From NCBI RefSeq assembly GCF_002285495.1, contig NZ_CP016786.1, forward strand, positions 2,184,001 through 2,248,000: a DNA stretch of 64,000 bases. The letters run 5' to 3'. Below are positions 16,604 through 25,644 of this stretch, in pieces; position 1 is the stretch's first letter; the number at the start of each line of letters is the position of its first letter. The stretch comes from Clostridium isatidis. GTDB taxonomy: Bacteria > Bacillota > Clostridia > Clostridiales > Clostridiaceae. Below the pieces are notes generated by a model that saw only the letters and a list, made by a program, of their open reading frames with translations, ran no database searches and was not told where the DNA came from. A program made the position numbers and the translations under genes.

Positions 16604-18030
16604 TTTTTTTTACTATCTTGCTCAACTACTGAATTATCTTTCCATAAGAAATAGGTCAATACAAAACCTACTGCCATTGATACTGCTATACATATAAATG
16701 AAGCAAACATTCCGCTGGCATCATTATTAGCTGTATTAATGTAGTTTACAACACCAAATATTCCAAGACCACCCATAGTATAAGATTTTACATTCATTGC
16801 TCCCATGATGGCTCCACCTACTGCACCGCCTATCATAGAATAAATAAATGGGGTCTTCTTAGGTAATGAGAAACCATAGATTGCAGGTTCTGTTACACCA
16901 CAAATTCCTGATACAATTGCTGGCAGACATAAAGCTTTTTGCTTTTTATCTTTTAATTTGAAGTACATTGCAATTACTACTGCTGTTTGTGCAAAGGAAG
17001 CTCCAAACGTTCCTGTTAAAATAGTATCGTATCCTAGAATTCCTAAATTCATCATTGCTAAAGGAATTAATCCCCAATGTAATCCAAAAATAACAAGTAC
17101 TTGCCAGAAGAAGCCAAGTAAAATTCCGCATATTATTGGTGATAATTCATATAAACTTCCAAAGCCTTCTCCAACTAAGCTTGTAGCAATTGATACTATT
17201 GGTCCTATTACTAAGAAGCCAAGTGGAAGGGAAATTAGCAATACAAATACTGGTACAAAGAAATTTTGTAACATTTCTGGTATAAACTTCTTACCAAGCT
17301 TTTGTAACTTACTAGCAAACCAAACAATAAATATTACTGGCACTACACTGCTTGTATAGTCTTGTGCTAAAAATGGAATTCCAAAAATCTTAATATATAC
17401 TGGACTTTCTGCAAAAGTACCACCAAATAAAGTCATTAATGGCTCACCAGCTGCTAATGTTGACTTTTGAATGTTTGGATAACAAAGAGCAGCTCCAATT
17501 ATCATTCCTACAAAGGGATTAAGCTTAAATTTATTTGCAGAAGTATATCCAATTATTATTGGCATAAAATAGAATATTGCATCACCAATTGAATTTAATA
17601 AAATATAAGCTCCATCTGTTTGTGCATAAAGGCCAAGGAATACAAATAATGCATTAAATCCCTTAATCATACCTGCTGCTGCAAGGGCTCCTAGGAAAGG
17701 TTGGAAACAGCCGCTTATAATATCTATAAGCTTATTAAATGCTCCCTTATGTGCATCAACTTCACTGCCCTTATCAATAGAAATATCTGCAACCTTGCAA
17801 ACTTCTTCAAATACCATAGGTACATGATTACCTATTACTACTTGATATTGTCCTGCACTATGCATTACAGTAACAACACCTTCCATATTTTTAAGGACTT
17901 CATCCTTTGCCTTTGATTCATCTTTAAGTCTAAATCTTAAACGTGTAATACAATGTGTTAATCCGTTGATGTTTTCTTTTCCACCAACATTTTTTACAAT
18001 TTCCTTTGCTAAATTTTCATACTTGCCCAT
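16585..18030 (-). CDS. PTS beta-glucoside permease, IIBC portion (frameshifted before IIA)
   Basis: The IIB domain comes first, with phosphorylated C27 in LTHCITRLRFRLKD. The IIC domain of about 360 residues follows, with the signature GVTEPAIYGFSLPKKTPF. It takes up beta-glucosides as 6-phosphates for the downstream GH1 enzyme. Start 18030 (MGKYENL) follows GGAGGAG directly, whereas the longer frame to 18045 would start inside that site. The frame ends at 16585, shortly after an A9 run, while the IIA domain continues in another frame. A RAT-like hairpin (18067-18094) lies in the leader and licT is upstream. Confidence 0.9.
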   Translation of the reverse strand: MGKYENLAKEIVKNVGGKENINGLTHCITRLRFRLKDESKAKDEVLKNMEGVVTVMHSAGQYQVVIGNHVPMVFEEVCKVADISIDKGSEVDAHKGAFNKLIDIISGCFQPFLGALAAAGMIKGFNALFVFLGLYAQTDGAYILLNSIGDAIFYFMPIIIGYTSANKFKLNPFVGMIIGAALCYPNIQKSTLAAGEPLMTLFGGTFAESPVYIKIFGIPFLAQDYTSSVVPVIFIVWFASKLQKLGKKFIPEMLQNFFVPVFVLLISLPLGFLVIGPIVSIATSLVGEGFGSLYELSPIICGILLGFFWQVLVIFGLHWGLIPLAMMNLGILGYDTILTGTFGASFAQTAVVIAMYFKLKDKKQKALCLPAIVSGICGVTEPAIYGFSLPKKTPFIYSMIGGAVGGAIMGAMNVKSYTMGGLGIFGVVNYINTANNDASGMFASFICIAVSMAVGFVLTYFLWKDNSVVEQDSKKKLEMSL

Positions 18031-18066
18031 TTTACTCTCCTCCAATTTCTAAATTATGAAATATGA

Positions 18067-18094
18067 AGGTTTGGCCAACTTAATGTCACCATCC
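18067..18094 (-). promoter_or_regulatory. Second RAT-like antiterminator hairpin, upstream of the beta-glucoside PTS gene
   Basis: On the minus strand a 28-base element starts GGATGGTGAC and ends GGCCAAACCT, sharing the GGAT..GT..AC and GGC.AAACCT bases of BglG/LicT RAT sites. No obvious overlapping terminator follows. Its CCTTC 3' end could pair with the GGAGG ribosome site of the PTS gene. Confidence 0.55.
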
Positions 18095-18241
18095 AAATTA
18101 AAAAATAAAAGTAATAAATAATTATTTTTAATTATGTCTGCCCTCCTTTTTAAAATTATTTTTATATATAAAAATATATAAATCTTAATTAAGTAATTTA
18201 AATAAAAATTAATTTAATATATCTATGTGAATTTGTATCTA

Positions 18242-19090
18242 CTATTTATTTGATTTATAAACTATTCTTTCAATATGAATTGTTAAATATAATTTTTCTT
18301 CATCAGAAATAATGTACTGATATTTATCTTCAATAAATTTAGCTATTTTCTCTACACATTGAAAGGAGTTTTTATATTTATTTTGAATAATTCCAAATAA
18401 ATCATCATTATTTTCATCTTTATAAGTTCTTTCACTAAACACCCTGTCTGCAAAAAATTTTAAATGAGAAATGAATCTATAATAATATACCGAGTCTTCA
18501 TCAAAGCTAATTTTAAAATTATATCTAACTATGTTTAATATTTCCTGCATTATCTTAGTTATTTTATAAACCCTTTTTACTTCCTTTTCATTACCATCCA
18601 TTTCTGCATTTACAATATGAAGGGCAATAAAACCTGCTTCATCCTCTGGTAACCTAACTGAAAATATCTCTTCAATAAGATCTAGAGCTGTAAGACCAAT
18701 GGGATATTCATCTTTATAAAATCTTTTAATTTCCCAAAGGAGGGCATTTTTTACTTCGATACCTTCTAAAAACCTTGTTATTGCTGTATAAATATGGTCT
18801 ACCAGTGAAATATAAATTGTATCGTTTAACTTCTTACCTAATTGTGTCTTTGCAAAGGTTATAATTTTCTCTCCAAGTTCAACATATTCCATTGGAATAT
18901 CTGATACAAGTTCTTGAAATTTATTATTTATTTCTTTATTAGATAGTAGAAATATTTTATCTATTTTATCCTCTGAAACTTCATCTCCAACCCTTTTCTT
19001 ATATGCAATACCACAGCCCATGACAATTTTCTCATTGTCATTTTCCTTAATTACAACAGCATTATTATTAAGAATTTTCTCGATTTTCAT
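18242..19090 (-). CDS. licT: BglG/LicT-family transcription antiterminator
   Basis: A 282-residue RNA-binding regulator. The CAT RNA-binding domain covers about residues 1-55 (MKIEKILNNNAVVIKE... MGCGIAYKK). Two PRD domains follow, with conserved histidines in SLVDHIYTAITR and AGFIALHIVNAEM (PRD1) and FISHLKFFADRVF and LYLTIHIERI (PRD2). These are phosphorylated by PTS proteins to sense beta-glucosides. It lies upstream of the PTS and GH1 genes on the same strand, and its own leader carries a RAT plus terminator, so it should be autoregulated. Confidence 0.93.
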   Translation of the reverse strand: MKIEKILNNNAVVIKENDNEKIVMGCGIAYKKRVGDEVSEDKIDKIFLLSNKEINNKFQELVSDIPMEYVELGEKIITFAKTQLGKKLNDTIYISLVDHIYTAITRFLEGIEVKNALLWEIKRFYKDEYPIGLTALDLIEEIFSVRLPEDEAGFIALHIVNAEMDGNEKEVKRVYKITKIMQEILNIVRYNFKISFDEDSVYYYRFISHLKFFADRVFSERTYKDENNDDLFGIIQNKYKNSFQCVEKIAKFIEDKYQYIISDEEKLYLTIHIERIVYKSNK

Positions 19091-19118
19091 ATTATCCTCC
19101 TTTCTTAATTATTTAATC

Positions 19119-19139
19119 ATTCTTGTATAATACAAGAAT
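19119..19139 (-). other. Inverted repeat in the licT leader
   Basis: ATTCTTGTA (19119-19127) and TACAAGAAT (19131-19139) form a perfect 9-bp stem with a 3-base loop, between the leader terminator and the licT ribosome site. Its role is unknown. Confidence 0.6.
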
Positions 19140-19149
19140 TTAAGGTAAT

Positions 19150-19215
19150 AAAAAAACCTATTTATATGTAAAATAAGCCCAACAATACTGTCGAACGAAT
19201 CTCATATAAATAGGT
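19150..19215 (-). terminator. Leader terminator controlled by LicT
   Basis: On the minus strand ACCTATTTATATG (19203-19215) pairs perfectly with 19156-19168, followed by a run of seven T residues. The first bases of the 5' arm overlap the end of the RAT, as in known LicT-controlled leaders. Confidence 0.85.
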
Positions 19216-19243
19216 CTAGCTTGTACTTAAACAATCACTATCC
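19212..19243 (-). promoter_or_regulatory. RAT (ribonucleic antiterminator) site in the licT leader
   Basis: A 32-base element on the minus strand starting GGATAGTGATTG and ending CAAGCTAGACCT, matching the GGAT.GT.A.TG...CA.GC.A.ACCT pattern. It overlaps the 5' arm of the terminator, so LicT binding would prevent termination. Confidence 0.8.
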
Positions 19244-19258
19244 ATTTACTATAACTTA

Positions 19259-19287
19259 ATATTATCAATTGACTTTAATCTTGTCAA
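19259..19287 (-). promoter_or_regulatory. Sigma-A promoter of the licT operon
   Basis: On the minus strand TTGACA (19282-19287) and TAATAT (19259-19264) are separated by exactly 17 bases, about 16-20 bases before the RAT. Confidence 0.8.
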
Positions 19288-19327
19288 CGTTTTCTAAATT
19301 ATTTTCAAAATTTGAAAAAATATATAT

Positions 19328-19894
19328 TTAGAAACTACTATTTTTAAATTTCTCCTTTTCAATATTTAGTATTTTATTATAGATTTCATCAGTTTCCTTT
19401 ATTATTGGCAGGATACTATATTCTTCATCTAAGAATATAAAACTAGCCTTTGTATTATCATAATGCCTTAAATAGCTAGCTGCTTTTTCATCTATAATGT
19501 TATTTCTTGGTCCAACATTACAAACTGCTATTATATTATTTCTTCCTTCTTTATACCATTCTTCAAAATATTCATCATAACGCTCTAAAATATCCCTAAA
19601 CTTTCTTGCTGTCTCTGATTTTTGGCTATAGAAAGCTTCACTATCCTCTTTAATTTCAAGCTTATCTCTTAAAGCTTCACCTCTTTCCTCATATTTTTCA
19701 GTGGGATAAAGGATTTTAGATATATTGGCTAAAGAACTAATTAAATTTTCTAAGGCATAAAAAGTGGCATTAGCTCCTCCCCCATTAGGTGTTAATGAAC
19801 TATTTAATATTCCTACAGACATAAAAACATATTCACACTGTCTCTTAATTTCGCCTAAAAAACTGTCAATCATTCTTTCATCCATAATATTCAT
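19328..19894 (-). CDS. Conserved-looking cytosolic protein of unknown function
   Basis: A 188-residue protein. ATG 19894 is preferred over 19927 because GGGGAG lies just upstream of it. The N-terminal half is helical with a striking NSSLTPNGGGANATFYALENLIS stretch. The C-terminal half is charged with a beta-type segment ASFIFLDEEYSILPIIKE. It has no membrane helix or known catalytic motif that I can see. It sits between glycerate kinase and the licT leader on the same strand, with only 58 bases to the kinase gene. I do not recognise the family. Confidence 0.6.
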   Translation of the reverse strand: MNIMDERMIDSFLGEIKRQCEYVFMSVGILNSSLTPNGGGANATFYALENLISSLANISKILYPTEKYEERGEALRDKLEIKEDSEAFYSQKSETARKFRDILERYDEYFEEWYKEGRNNIIAVCNVGPRNNIIDEKAASYLRHYDNTKASFIFLDEEYSILPIIKETDEIYNKILNIEKEKFKNSSF

Positions 19895-19952
19895 GTCTTT
19901 CTCCCCTAAAGTTTCCTTTTTATACATTATTTATTATCGGATAAATTATAAA

Positions 19953-21098
19953 TTACTTTATCACTTTATTAGTTTTTAATAATCTAACTATATTTTCACT
20001 TGTTCTTTCTATATTTTTAGATCCATCCTTTAGGGCCTCTTCTAAACTAATAATTCCAGGGAGAATACCAAAAATCGAACTTATTCCTAAATCATAAAGA
20101 TCCTCTATGCCGTCCCCAACTTTTCCTGCCAAAGCTATTACAGGAATATCATATTTTTTAGCCAGCTTTGCTATACCTGCTATGGTCTTTCCAAACTTAG
20201 TCTGGATGTCTATGCTTCCTTCTCCTGTGAATACATAATCAGCCCCTTGAAGCTTTTCTTCTAATTTAGAATATTTAATAACTATATCTATCCCCTTATT
20301 TAATTTTGCATTGCAAAATCCTACTAGGGTTGAGCCTAAACCTCCAGCAGCTCCTGCCCCACTTATATTATCTATGTCTATATTAAATTCATCATAAACT
20401 AATTCTGCAAAATGTTTTAAATTTGAATCTAATATTTCTACCATTTCCTTAGTTGCGCCCTTTTGAGGCCCAAAAACATAGCTGGCTCCCCTTTCTCCAG
20501 TTAGGAGATTATTCACATCACAGGCTGCTTCTATTTTAATATCTCTTATTCTCTTATCAAAATTTGATAAATCTATTTTTGCTATCTTATTTAATTCTCC
20601 ACCCCCAAAGGCTATTTCCTTATTTTCCTTATCTAAAAATCTTACTCCTAAAGCCTGAAGCATGCCAACACCTGCATCATTTGTCGCACTTCCCCCTAGG
20701 CCTATTATTATTCTATCTACTCCCTTATCTAAAACTGCTTTAATTAATTCTCCAGTTCCATAAGATGTTGTTAACATTGGATTTCTTTTTTCTCTTTCTA
20801 CAAGATGAAGGCCGCTGGCCTCTGCCATTTCTATAATTCCTGTCTTATTATCTCCTAATATTCCATACCTTGCCTTAACCTTATTTCCTAAAGGTCCTAA
20901 GACTTCCTTATAATATATCCTTCCATTTGTAGCATCAACTAAGGATTGAAGAGTTCCTTCTCCTCCATCTGCCATTGGAACATAAATACATTCTGCATCT
21001 TGAATTGCCTTTTTTATTCCTTTCTCCATGGCCAAACAGACTTCCTTAGCAGTCATGCTTTCCTTAAAAGAATCTGGTGCTAATATAAACTTTTTCAT
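19953..21098 (-). CDS. Glycerate 2-kinase
   Basis: A 381-residue kinase of the GarK/GlxK family, phosphorylating D-glycerate to 2-phosphoglycerate. Typical motifs are MKKFILAPDSFKESMTA at the N-terminus, MADGGEGT, GLGGSATNDAGVGMLQALG, and FTGEGSIDIQTKFGK with PVIALAGKVGD near the end. ATG 21098 is chosen over 21140 because GGAGGT lies just upstream and the family starts with MKK. It follows the alpha-glucoside PTS gene after a weak hairpin and may be co-transcribed. Its link to sugar uptake is not obvious. Confidence 0.92.
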   Translation of the reverse strand: MKKFILAPDSFKESMTAKEVCLAMEKGIKKAIQDAECIYVPMADGGEGTLQSLVDATNGRIYYKEVLGPLGNKVKARYGILGDNKTGIIEMAEASGLHLVEREKRNPMLTTSYGTGELIKAVLDKGVDRIIIGLGGSATNDAGVGMLQALGVRFLDKENKEIAFGGGELNKIAKIDLSNFDKRIRDIKIEAACDVNNLLTGERGASYVFGPQKGATKEMVEILDSNLKHFAELVYDEFNIDIDNISGAGAAGGLGSTLVGFCNAKLNKGIDIVIKYSKLEEKLQGADYVFTGEGSIDIQTKFGKTIAGIAKLAKKYDIPVIALAGKVGDGIEDLYDLGISSIFGILPGIISLEEALKDGSKNIERTSENIVRLLKTNKVIK

Positions 21099-21135
21099 TT
21101 TATACCTCCAACTATTTCTAATATAAATAGATAAA

Positions 21136-21165
21136 ATCACTCAGAAAAATATTCCTCCGAGTGAT
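21136..21165 (-). terminator. Weak terminator or attenuator between PTS and glycerate kinase genes
   Basis: ATCACTC (21136-21142) pairs with GAGTGAT (21159-21165), followed on the minus strand by TTTATCTATTTAT. It may reduce, not stop, read-through into the kinase gene. Confidence 0.55.
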
Positions 21166-21177
21166 CATATCTTATAA

Positions 21178-22695
21178 TTAAAGGGCTGATTTAACTGCTG
21201 ATGCTATTGTATCAACCTTTGGACCATATATAACTTGAATATGAGTATTTGATGTCTTTACTATACCAACTGCTCCTGTTGCCTTTAATTTAGCTTCATC
21301 AGTTTTATTCATATCCTTTATATCAACCCTTAGTCTAGTAAAGCAGTTATTTACTTCTACTATATTTTCACGTCCACCTAAGGCTTCTATAATTAATTCT
21401 TCCTTGCCATTTAAATTTCCTTTATTTTCTTCAGAAACTGAAGCTTCAGCCTCATCTCCTGCTTGAATTTGAATATTTTTCTTAGTTAAGTACGACTTGA
21501 ATACGAAGAAATATATTAGTGCATAAACTAAACCAACTATTACTGTATAAATCCAATTAGATCCAGGAACCATTACTCCATATACAAGTAAGTCTATTAT
21601 ACCACCTTGAGTATTTCCTATACCTACATTTAATATTGCCATCAACATAAATGACAATCCAGCCATTACTGAATGGAATAGGAATAAGAATGGTGCTACA
21701 AATAGGAAGGCAAATTCTAAAGGTTCAGTAATTCCTGTTGTAAAGGAAGCTAAAACTCCTGCTATAAGTAATGCCTTAACTGCCTTTCTTCTTTCTGGCT
21801 TAGTAGTTTTATATATTGCATAAGCTGCTGCTGGAAGACCAAATACCATATATGGAATTTTACCTTGAGCCATATAAACTGTAAATTGTTTTAATTCACT
21901 GATATCAACAGTTCCGAAGAATTGGAAGAATATATTCCAAACTCCTTCTACTCCTTCATAAACTCCGCCTACTGCTGTAGTTCTGAAGATACCATTTAAT
22001 ATATGATGTAAGCCTGTTGGAATTAGTAATCTTTCAAAGAAACCAAATAGGAATACTCCTAAATTACCTAGGCTGGCAATACCATGACCAACTGAGTTGA
22101 TTACATTTGAAATAGGTATCCAGATAAAAGGTAAGATTTGTCCAAGTAATGTAGCACATAAAACAACGACAATTGATACAAATCTCTTTCCACCAAAGAA
22201 GGCTATTGCTACAGGTAATTCTATATTATAATAACGGTTATGTAAGTAAGAAACTAATATACCAGCTATCATACCGCCTATAGCACCCATTTCTAAAGTG
22301 TCTGCAATACCAAGAACAGTTCCTAAACCTGTTTCACCAAAAGTTATTAAGCCTGATGTAATTAAGTTTGAGGCACTCCAAGTCATAATATAATAACCAA
22401 TAAAACCTGCCATAGCTGCAATATGCTTTTCCTTTTTAGCTAGGCCCATAGAAATTGAAATTGCAAATAATACCGGTATTAAATCGAATACTTTAACACT
22501 CATTGATCTTATTAGAAATAGCACATAATAAATGTACTCGTTTTCTAAAAAGGGTAAAAATGCTTGTACTTGTGGTCTTGATAGTGCAGCTGTTAAACCA
22601 TAAAGAATCCCTACTGCTGCTAAAGTTGCAATTGGAAGCATCAAGCTTCTACCAAATGCCTGGAAAAAATTCATTATTTTTTGTTTACGATTCAT
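21178..22695 (-). CDS. PTS alpha-glucoside permease, IICB
   Basis: A 505-residue membrane permease with a glucose/maltose-type IIC domain (about residues 1-410, signature GITEPLEFAFLFVAPFLFLF, PTGLHHILNGIF) and a C-terminal IIB domain with phospho-cysteine C451 in VNNCFTRLRVDI. No IIA is attached. The GH4 enzyme gene immediately upstream ends 73 bases before it, with a strong hairpin in between. This pairing matches AglA/AglB-type uptake and hydrolysis of alpha-glucosides such as maltose or sucrose isomers. The precise sugar cannot be read from sequence. Confidence 0.88.
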   Translation of the reverse strand: MNRKQKIMNFFQAFGRSLMLPIATLAAVGILYGLTAALSRPQVQAFLPFLENEYIYYVLFLIRSMSVKVFDLIPVLFAISISMGLAKKEKHIAAMAGFIGYYIMTWSASNLITSGLITFGETGLGTVLGIADTLEMGAIGGMIAGILVSYLHNRYYNIELPVAIAFFGGKRFVSIVVVLCATLLGQILPFIWIPISNVINSVGHGIASLGNLGVFLFGFFERLLIPTGLHHILNGIFRTTAVGGVYEGVEGVWNIFFQFFGTVDISELKQFTVYMAQGKIPYMVFGLPAAAYAIYKTTKPERRKAVKALLIAGVLASFTTGITEPLEFAFLFVAPFLFLFHSVMAGLSFMLMAILNVGIGNTQGGIIDLLVYGVMVPGSNWIYTVIVGLVYALIYFFVFKSYLTKKNIQIQAGDEAEASVSEENKGNLNGKEELIIEALGGRENIVEVNNCFTRLRVDIKDMNKTDEAKLKATGAVGIVKTSNTHIQVIYGPKVDTIASAVKSAL

Positions 22696-22727
22696 TTTCT
22701 TTCCCCCTATATTTAAGAATTAATTTT

Positions 22728-22761
22728 ACAAGAAAGATATTGTGAATAATATCTTTCTTGT
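22728..22761 (-). other. Intercistronic hairpin between GH4 and PTS genes
   Basis: A perfect 14-bp inverted repeat (22728-22741 with 22748-22761). On the minus strand it is followed by AAAATTAATT, not a T tract, so it looks more like an RNA-stabilising or processing hairpin than a terminator. Confidence 0.7.
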
Positions 22762-22768
22762 GATTTTA

Positions 22769-24091
22769 TTAATTTAATTCTGGCCAGTAGCCTTTATTAG
22801 CTTCTATTAACTCATCAAGAATTTTGCGGGCTTTTTTGCCGTCAACAATTGTTCTATTTAAAGTTAATGCCTTTAAAGCCTTGTTGTAGGACTTTTCAAA
22901 ATATGCATCAACTGCTAGTTTTTCATAAGCTAACTGCTGCTCTATCATTCCCTTATAGAAAGTATCTATCTTTCCAACTCCCATTGGTCTAGGTCCATTT
23001 GCTCCTAATAAGGCTGCTACCTCTACCATTGCATCATCTTGAATATTAGAAATTAAGCCGTTATTTTCAACTATCACGATATATTGTCTGTTTCTATTAT
23101 GAGCAATAGATTCAGCTACTTCTACAATCATGTCTCCATGAGCATCATTATGAACTACATTTGTTGCTGCTGCAGTTCCAGCTTCTACAACCCTCCTGCA
23201 TTCTTCAAATACTCTCTTTTCACGGTTGGCCATAACTTCATTTGCTCTTGTGAAGTTTGGATCTTGCTTTGAAACCTTATATTCTGGATAGTAGTAGTAT
23301 TGAAGATATGTATTTGGAAGATATTCTGGATAATCTATTAGCATCTTTTCAACCATAGCATAAGTATCTAGCCAAGATTGATCTCTTTGTTCTGCATCTA
23401 CTGGCTTAAATCCATTTTTATAAACCATTTCCTTAATTACAGGAACTAAATCTATACCATTCTTATCATATAGGTGAGTAAACCAGCCAAAATGATTTAA
23501 CCCAAAGTAAACTGGTTCAAATTCATATGGATCCATATTTAGTAATCTTCCGTAAGACCTTAATAAGTTAACTGGCTGGTCGCATATATTTAGTATTTTC
23601 TTATCATTTGGAAATACTCTATTTAATGCTTCTGCAACTATAGCTGCTGGGTTTGTGTAGTTAATTATCCAAGCATCCTTAGAGCTTGCTCTTACATCAT
23701 TAACCATCTCTATCATATCTCTTATTGAACGTAAGCCGTAAGCAAATCCTCCTGCTCCACAGGTTTCTTGTCCTACACATCCGTATTTAAGTGGAATTTT
23801 TTCATCTAATTCACGCATCTTATATCCGCCAGTTCTCATTTGACAGAAAACAAAATCTACATCCTTATAAGCAACTTCCTTATCTGTTGTATATTCAAAT
23901 TGTAAATCTGGATAATTTTCTTTGAAAAAAATCTTTGCAAATTCTCCTATTACTGCTTGACGTTCAGCATTTATATCAAATAATACCAACTTATTTAATG
24001 GAAATTCATTTTTCTTTTTTGAAAGGCTGCTTAAAAGGCCTGGTGTCCAAGTACTTCCTCCGCCTACTATTACAACATTATATTTTTTCAT
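22769..24091 (-). CDS. 6-phospho-alpha-glucosidase-like enzyme, GH4 (CDQP type)
   Basis: A 440-residue GH4 enzyme using NAD+ and a divalent metal. It has the N-terminal VGGGSTWTPG, VGQETCGAGGFAYGLRSI, cysteine-aspartate pair C170-D171 in ICDQP, and metal-binding H200 in GLNHFGWF. Known alpha-type members carry CDMP, and CDQP keeps the diagnostic Cys-Asp. It is paired with the PTS permease downstream and preceded by an RpiR regulator, so it most likely hydrolyses the phospho-disaccharide made by that permease. Strong GGGGG ribosome site. Confidence 0.88.
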   Translation of the reverse strand: MKKYNVVIVGGGSTWTPGLLSSLSKKKNEFPLNKLVLFDINAERQAVIGEFAKIFFKENYPDLQFEYTTDKEVAYKDVDFVFCQMRTGGYKMRELDEKIPLKYGCVGQETCGAGGFAYGLRSIRDMIEMVNDVRASSKDAWIINYTNPAAIVAEALNRVFPNDKKILNICDQPVNLLRSYGRLLNMDPYEFEPVYFGLNHFGWFTHLYDKNGIDLVPVIKEMVYKNGFKPVDAEQRDQSWLDTYAMVEKMLIDYPEYLPNTYLQYYYYPEYKVSKQDPNFTRANEVMANREKRVFEECRRVVEAGTAAATNVVHNDAHGDMIVEVAESIAHNRNRQYIVIVENNGLISNIQDDAMVEVAALLGANGPRPMGVGKIDTFYKGMIEQQLAYEKLAVDAYFEKSYNKALKALTLNRTIVDGKKARKILDELIEANKGYWPELN

Positions 24092-24324
24092 TTTTAATTC
24101 CCCCTTGTTTTATTACAAAGCTATTTTTTATCTTAAGTTATTATTTTGTCTCTCAAGAAACATCTTTAATTTGTTTACAGCTTGAGTTTAACTTCTTATG
24201 ATAACTTTTTCAATAAATCTCAAGCCTTTAGTAGCGTATTAAGCCTTTTGTCAAATGTTTCATCTAATGTAATTTATAACAGCTGGCATTTTTACTAGCT
24301 TTAGGGGGATTATAAAAATCTATG

Positions 24325-25107
24325 TCAGATATTTAAAATATTAAGATTTCTCCTTTCTACAAAGCGATTTATTATAACATGTAATATAAATAAAACTGGA
24401 ATTCTTGATTTCATATCATAGGGGAACTTACTATCTTCATTTACATAAACCCTAAAATTAATATCTGCAATTTCAGAAATTTCATTATTGTCTATGTTGG
24501 TAATTGCTATTATTTTAGCTCCTTTACTTTTTGCTATTTGGATCATTTTTAAAACTTGATGTGTTCTCCCACTTAAACTGGCAACAAATAAAACATCCTT
24601 TTCTGTCATGGCTTCAGCTGCTAAGTAGGCAATGTGAGTATCTTCATAACAAATATTAAGTCTATTACAGGTTAATAAATATTTAGATATATATTGAAGG
24701 GCTGTGCTTGTTAATCCCTTGCCAAAAAAGTGAACATTTCTATTTTCAAGCAGCAAGTCAACAACCTTATCTACATCTTCCTCTGAAATTAAGCTGCTGG
24801 TCTGTTTAATTTCATAAAGATAGATGTCCTTTACCTTTTCAAGGCTGCTAAGTTCCTTAACTTCAATTTTTTCATGCTTCAGCTCTTCCCTTATTTTATA
24901 TTTAAGCTCTGCAAAGCCTGATAAACCTATCTTCTTACATAACCTAATTATTGTTGCTGTAGATATAAAGGTATTTTTTGAAAGCTCCTGAACGCTCATA
25001 TCAAGGACCTTTCTTTTATTTTTCTCGATATATTTTAAAACCTCAATTTCTGAATTGCTTAAGCTGTTTAAAATATCACTATTTAACCCCTTTATCACCT
25101 TAATCAT
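24325..25107 (-). CDS. RpiR-family transcriptional regulator
   Basis: A 260-residue regulator with helix-turn-helix SVQELSKNTFISTATIIRLC (about residues 39-58) and a C-terminal SIS domain with HFFGKGLTST and FVASLSGRTHQ. It lies 233 bases upstream of the GH4/PTS operon on the same strand and is its likely regulator. The ATG at 25107 abuts the AGGAG site, so the GTG at 25098, nine bases from it, may be the real start. The SIS serines for sugar-phosphate binding look intact. Confidence 0.85.
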   Translation of the reverse strand: MIKVIKGLNSDILNSLSNSEIEVLKYIEKNKRKVLDMSVQELSKNTFISTATIIRLCKKIGLSGFAELKYKIREELKHEKIEVKELSSLEKVKDIYLYEIKQTSSLISEEDVDKVVDLLLENRNVHFFGKGLTSTALQYISKYLLTCNRLNICYEDTHIAYLAAEAMTEKDVLFVASLSGRTHQVLKMIQIAKSKGAKIIAITNIDNNEISEIADINFRVYVNEDSKFPYDMKSRIPVLFILHVIINRFVERRNLNILNI

Positions 25108-25317
25108 CTCCTAATTTATTATTTTGAACTCTATTAAATAAAATTATTTAAAAATATATTAACATAATATTCTTTATAATGAACCCTTTAAGGAAGTTTT
25201 AATTTTTAGCTTTACTAATTTATATAAATAGCAATTTTCAAATTTTAACATTTAAGTAAAAATATATTGTATAATTAAAATAAATAAAAGATTCGTAATA
25301 TAAAAGGAGAAAAGACT

Positions 25318-25611
25318 ATGAAATTTAAAATTGGAAACATGAACTCACAAAAGATAATAAATAATATCTTTACTACTGCTTTAATATACTTCATAATTAT
25401 TATACTTAAATTATTTATGGATTTGTCTATTGTTCCTGGAAAGGCTGTAGCTCCTGAAATGGTTAAATTCTACAATATTATTCACTCAATAAAAACTATA
25501 ATGACACCTATTCTAGGAATAATTTTATTTAAATTAATATGTGAAATATTATATAAAATCCTTAAAGCCTGCGAAATAATTATTCAAAATGATAATAATA
25601 AAAATGATTAA
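25318..25611 (+). CDS. Small two-helix membrane protein, unknown function
   Basis: A 97-residue protein with two hydrophobic helices (about residues 16-34 and 54-80) and a polar NDNNNKND tail. AAAGGAGAAAAG precedes the ATG. It lies 33 bases before the nitroreductase on the plus strand, so the two probably share a transcript. It is reminiscent of DUF4282-like small membrane proteins, but I cannot confirm this. Confidence 0.6.
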   Translation: MKFKIGNMNSQKIINNIFTTALIYFIIIILKLFMDLSIVPGKAVAPEMVKFYNIIHSIKTIMTPILGIILFKLICEILYKILKACEIIIQNDNNKND

Positions 25612-25644
25612 TTAATATAAAATCAATTTTAAGGAGGATGAAAA

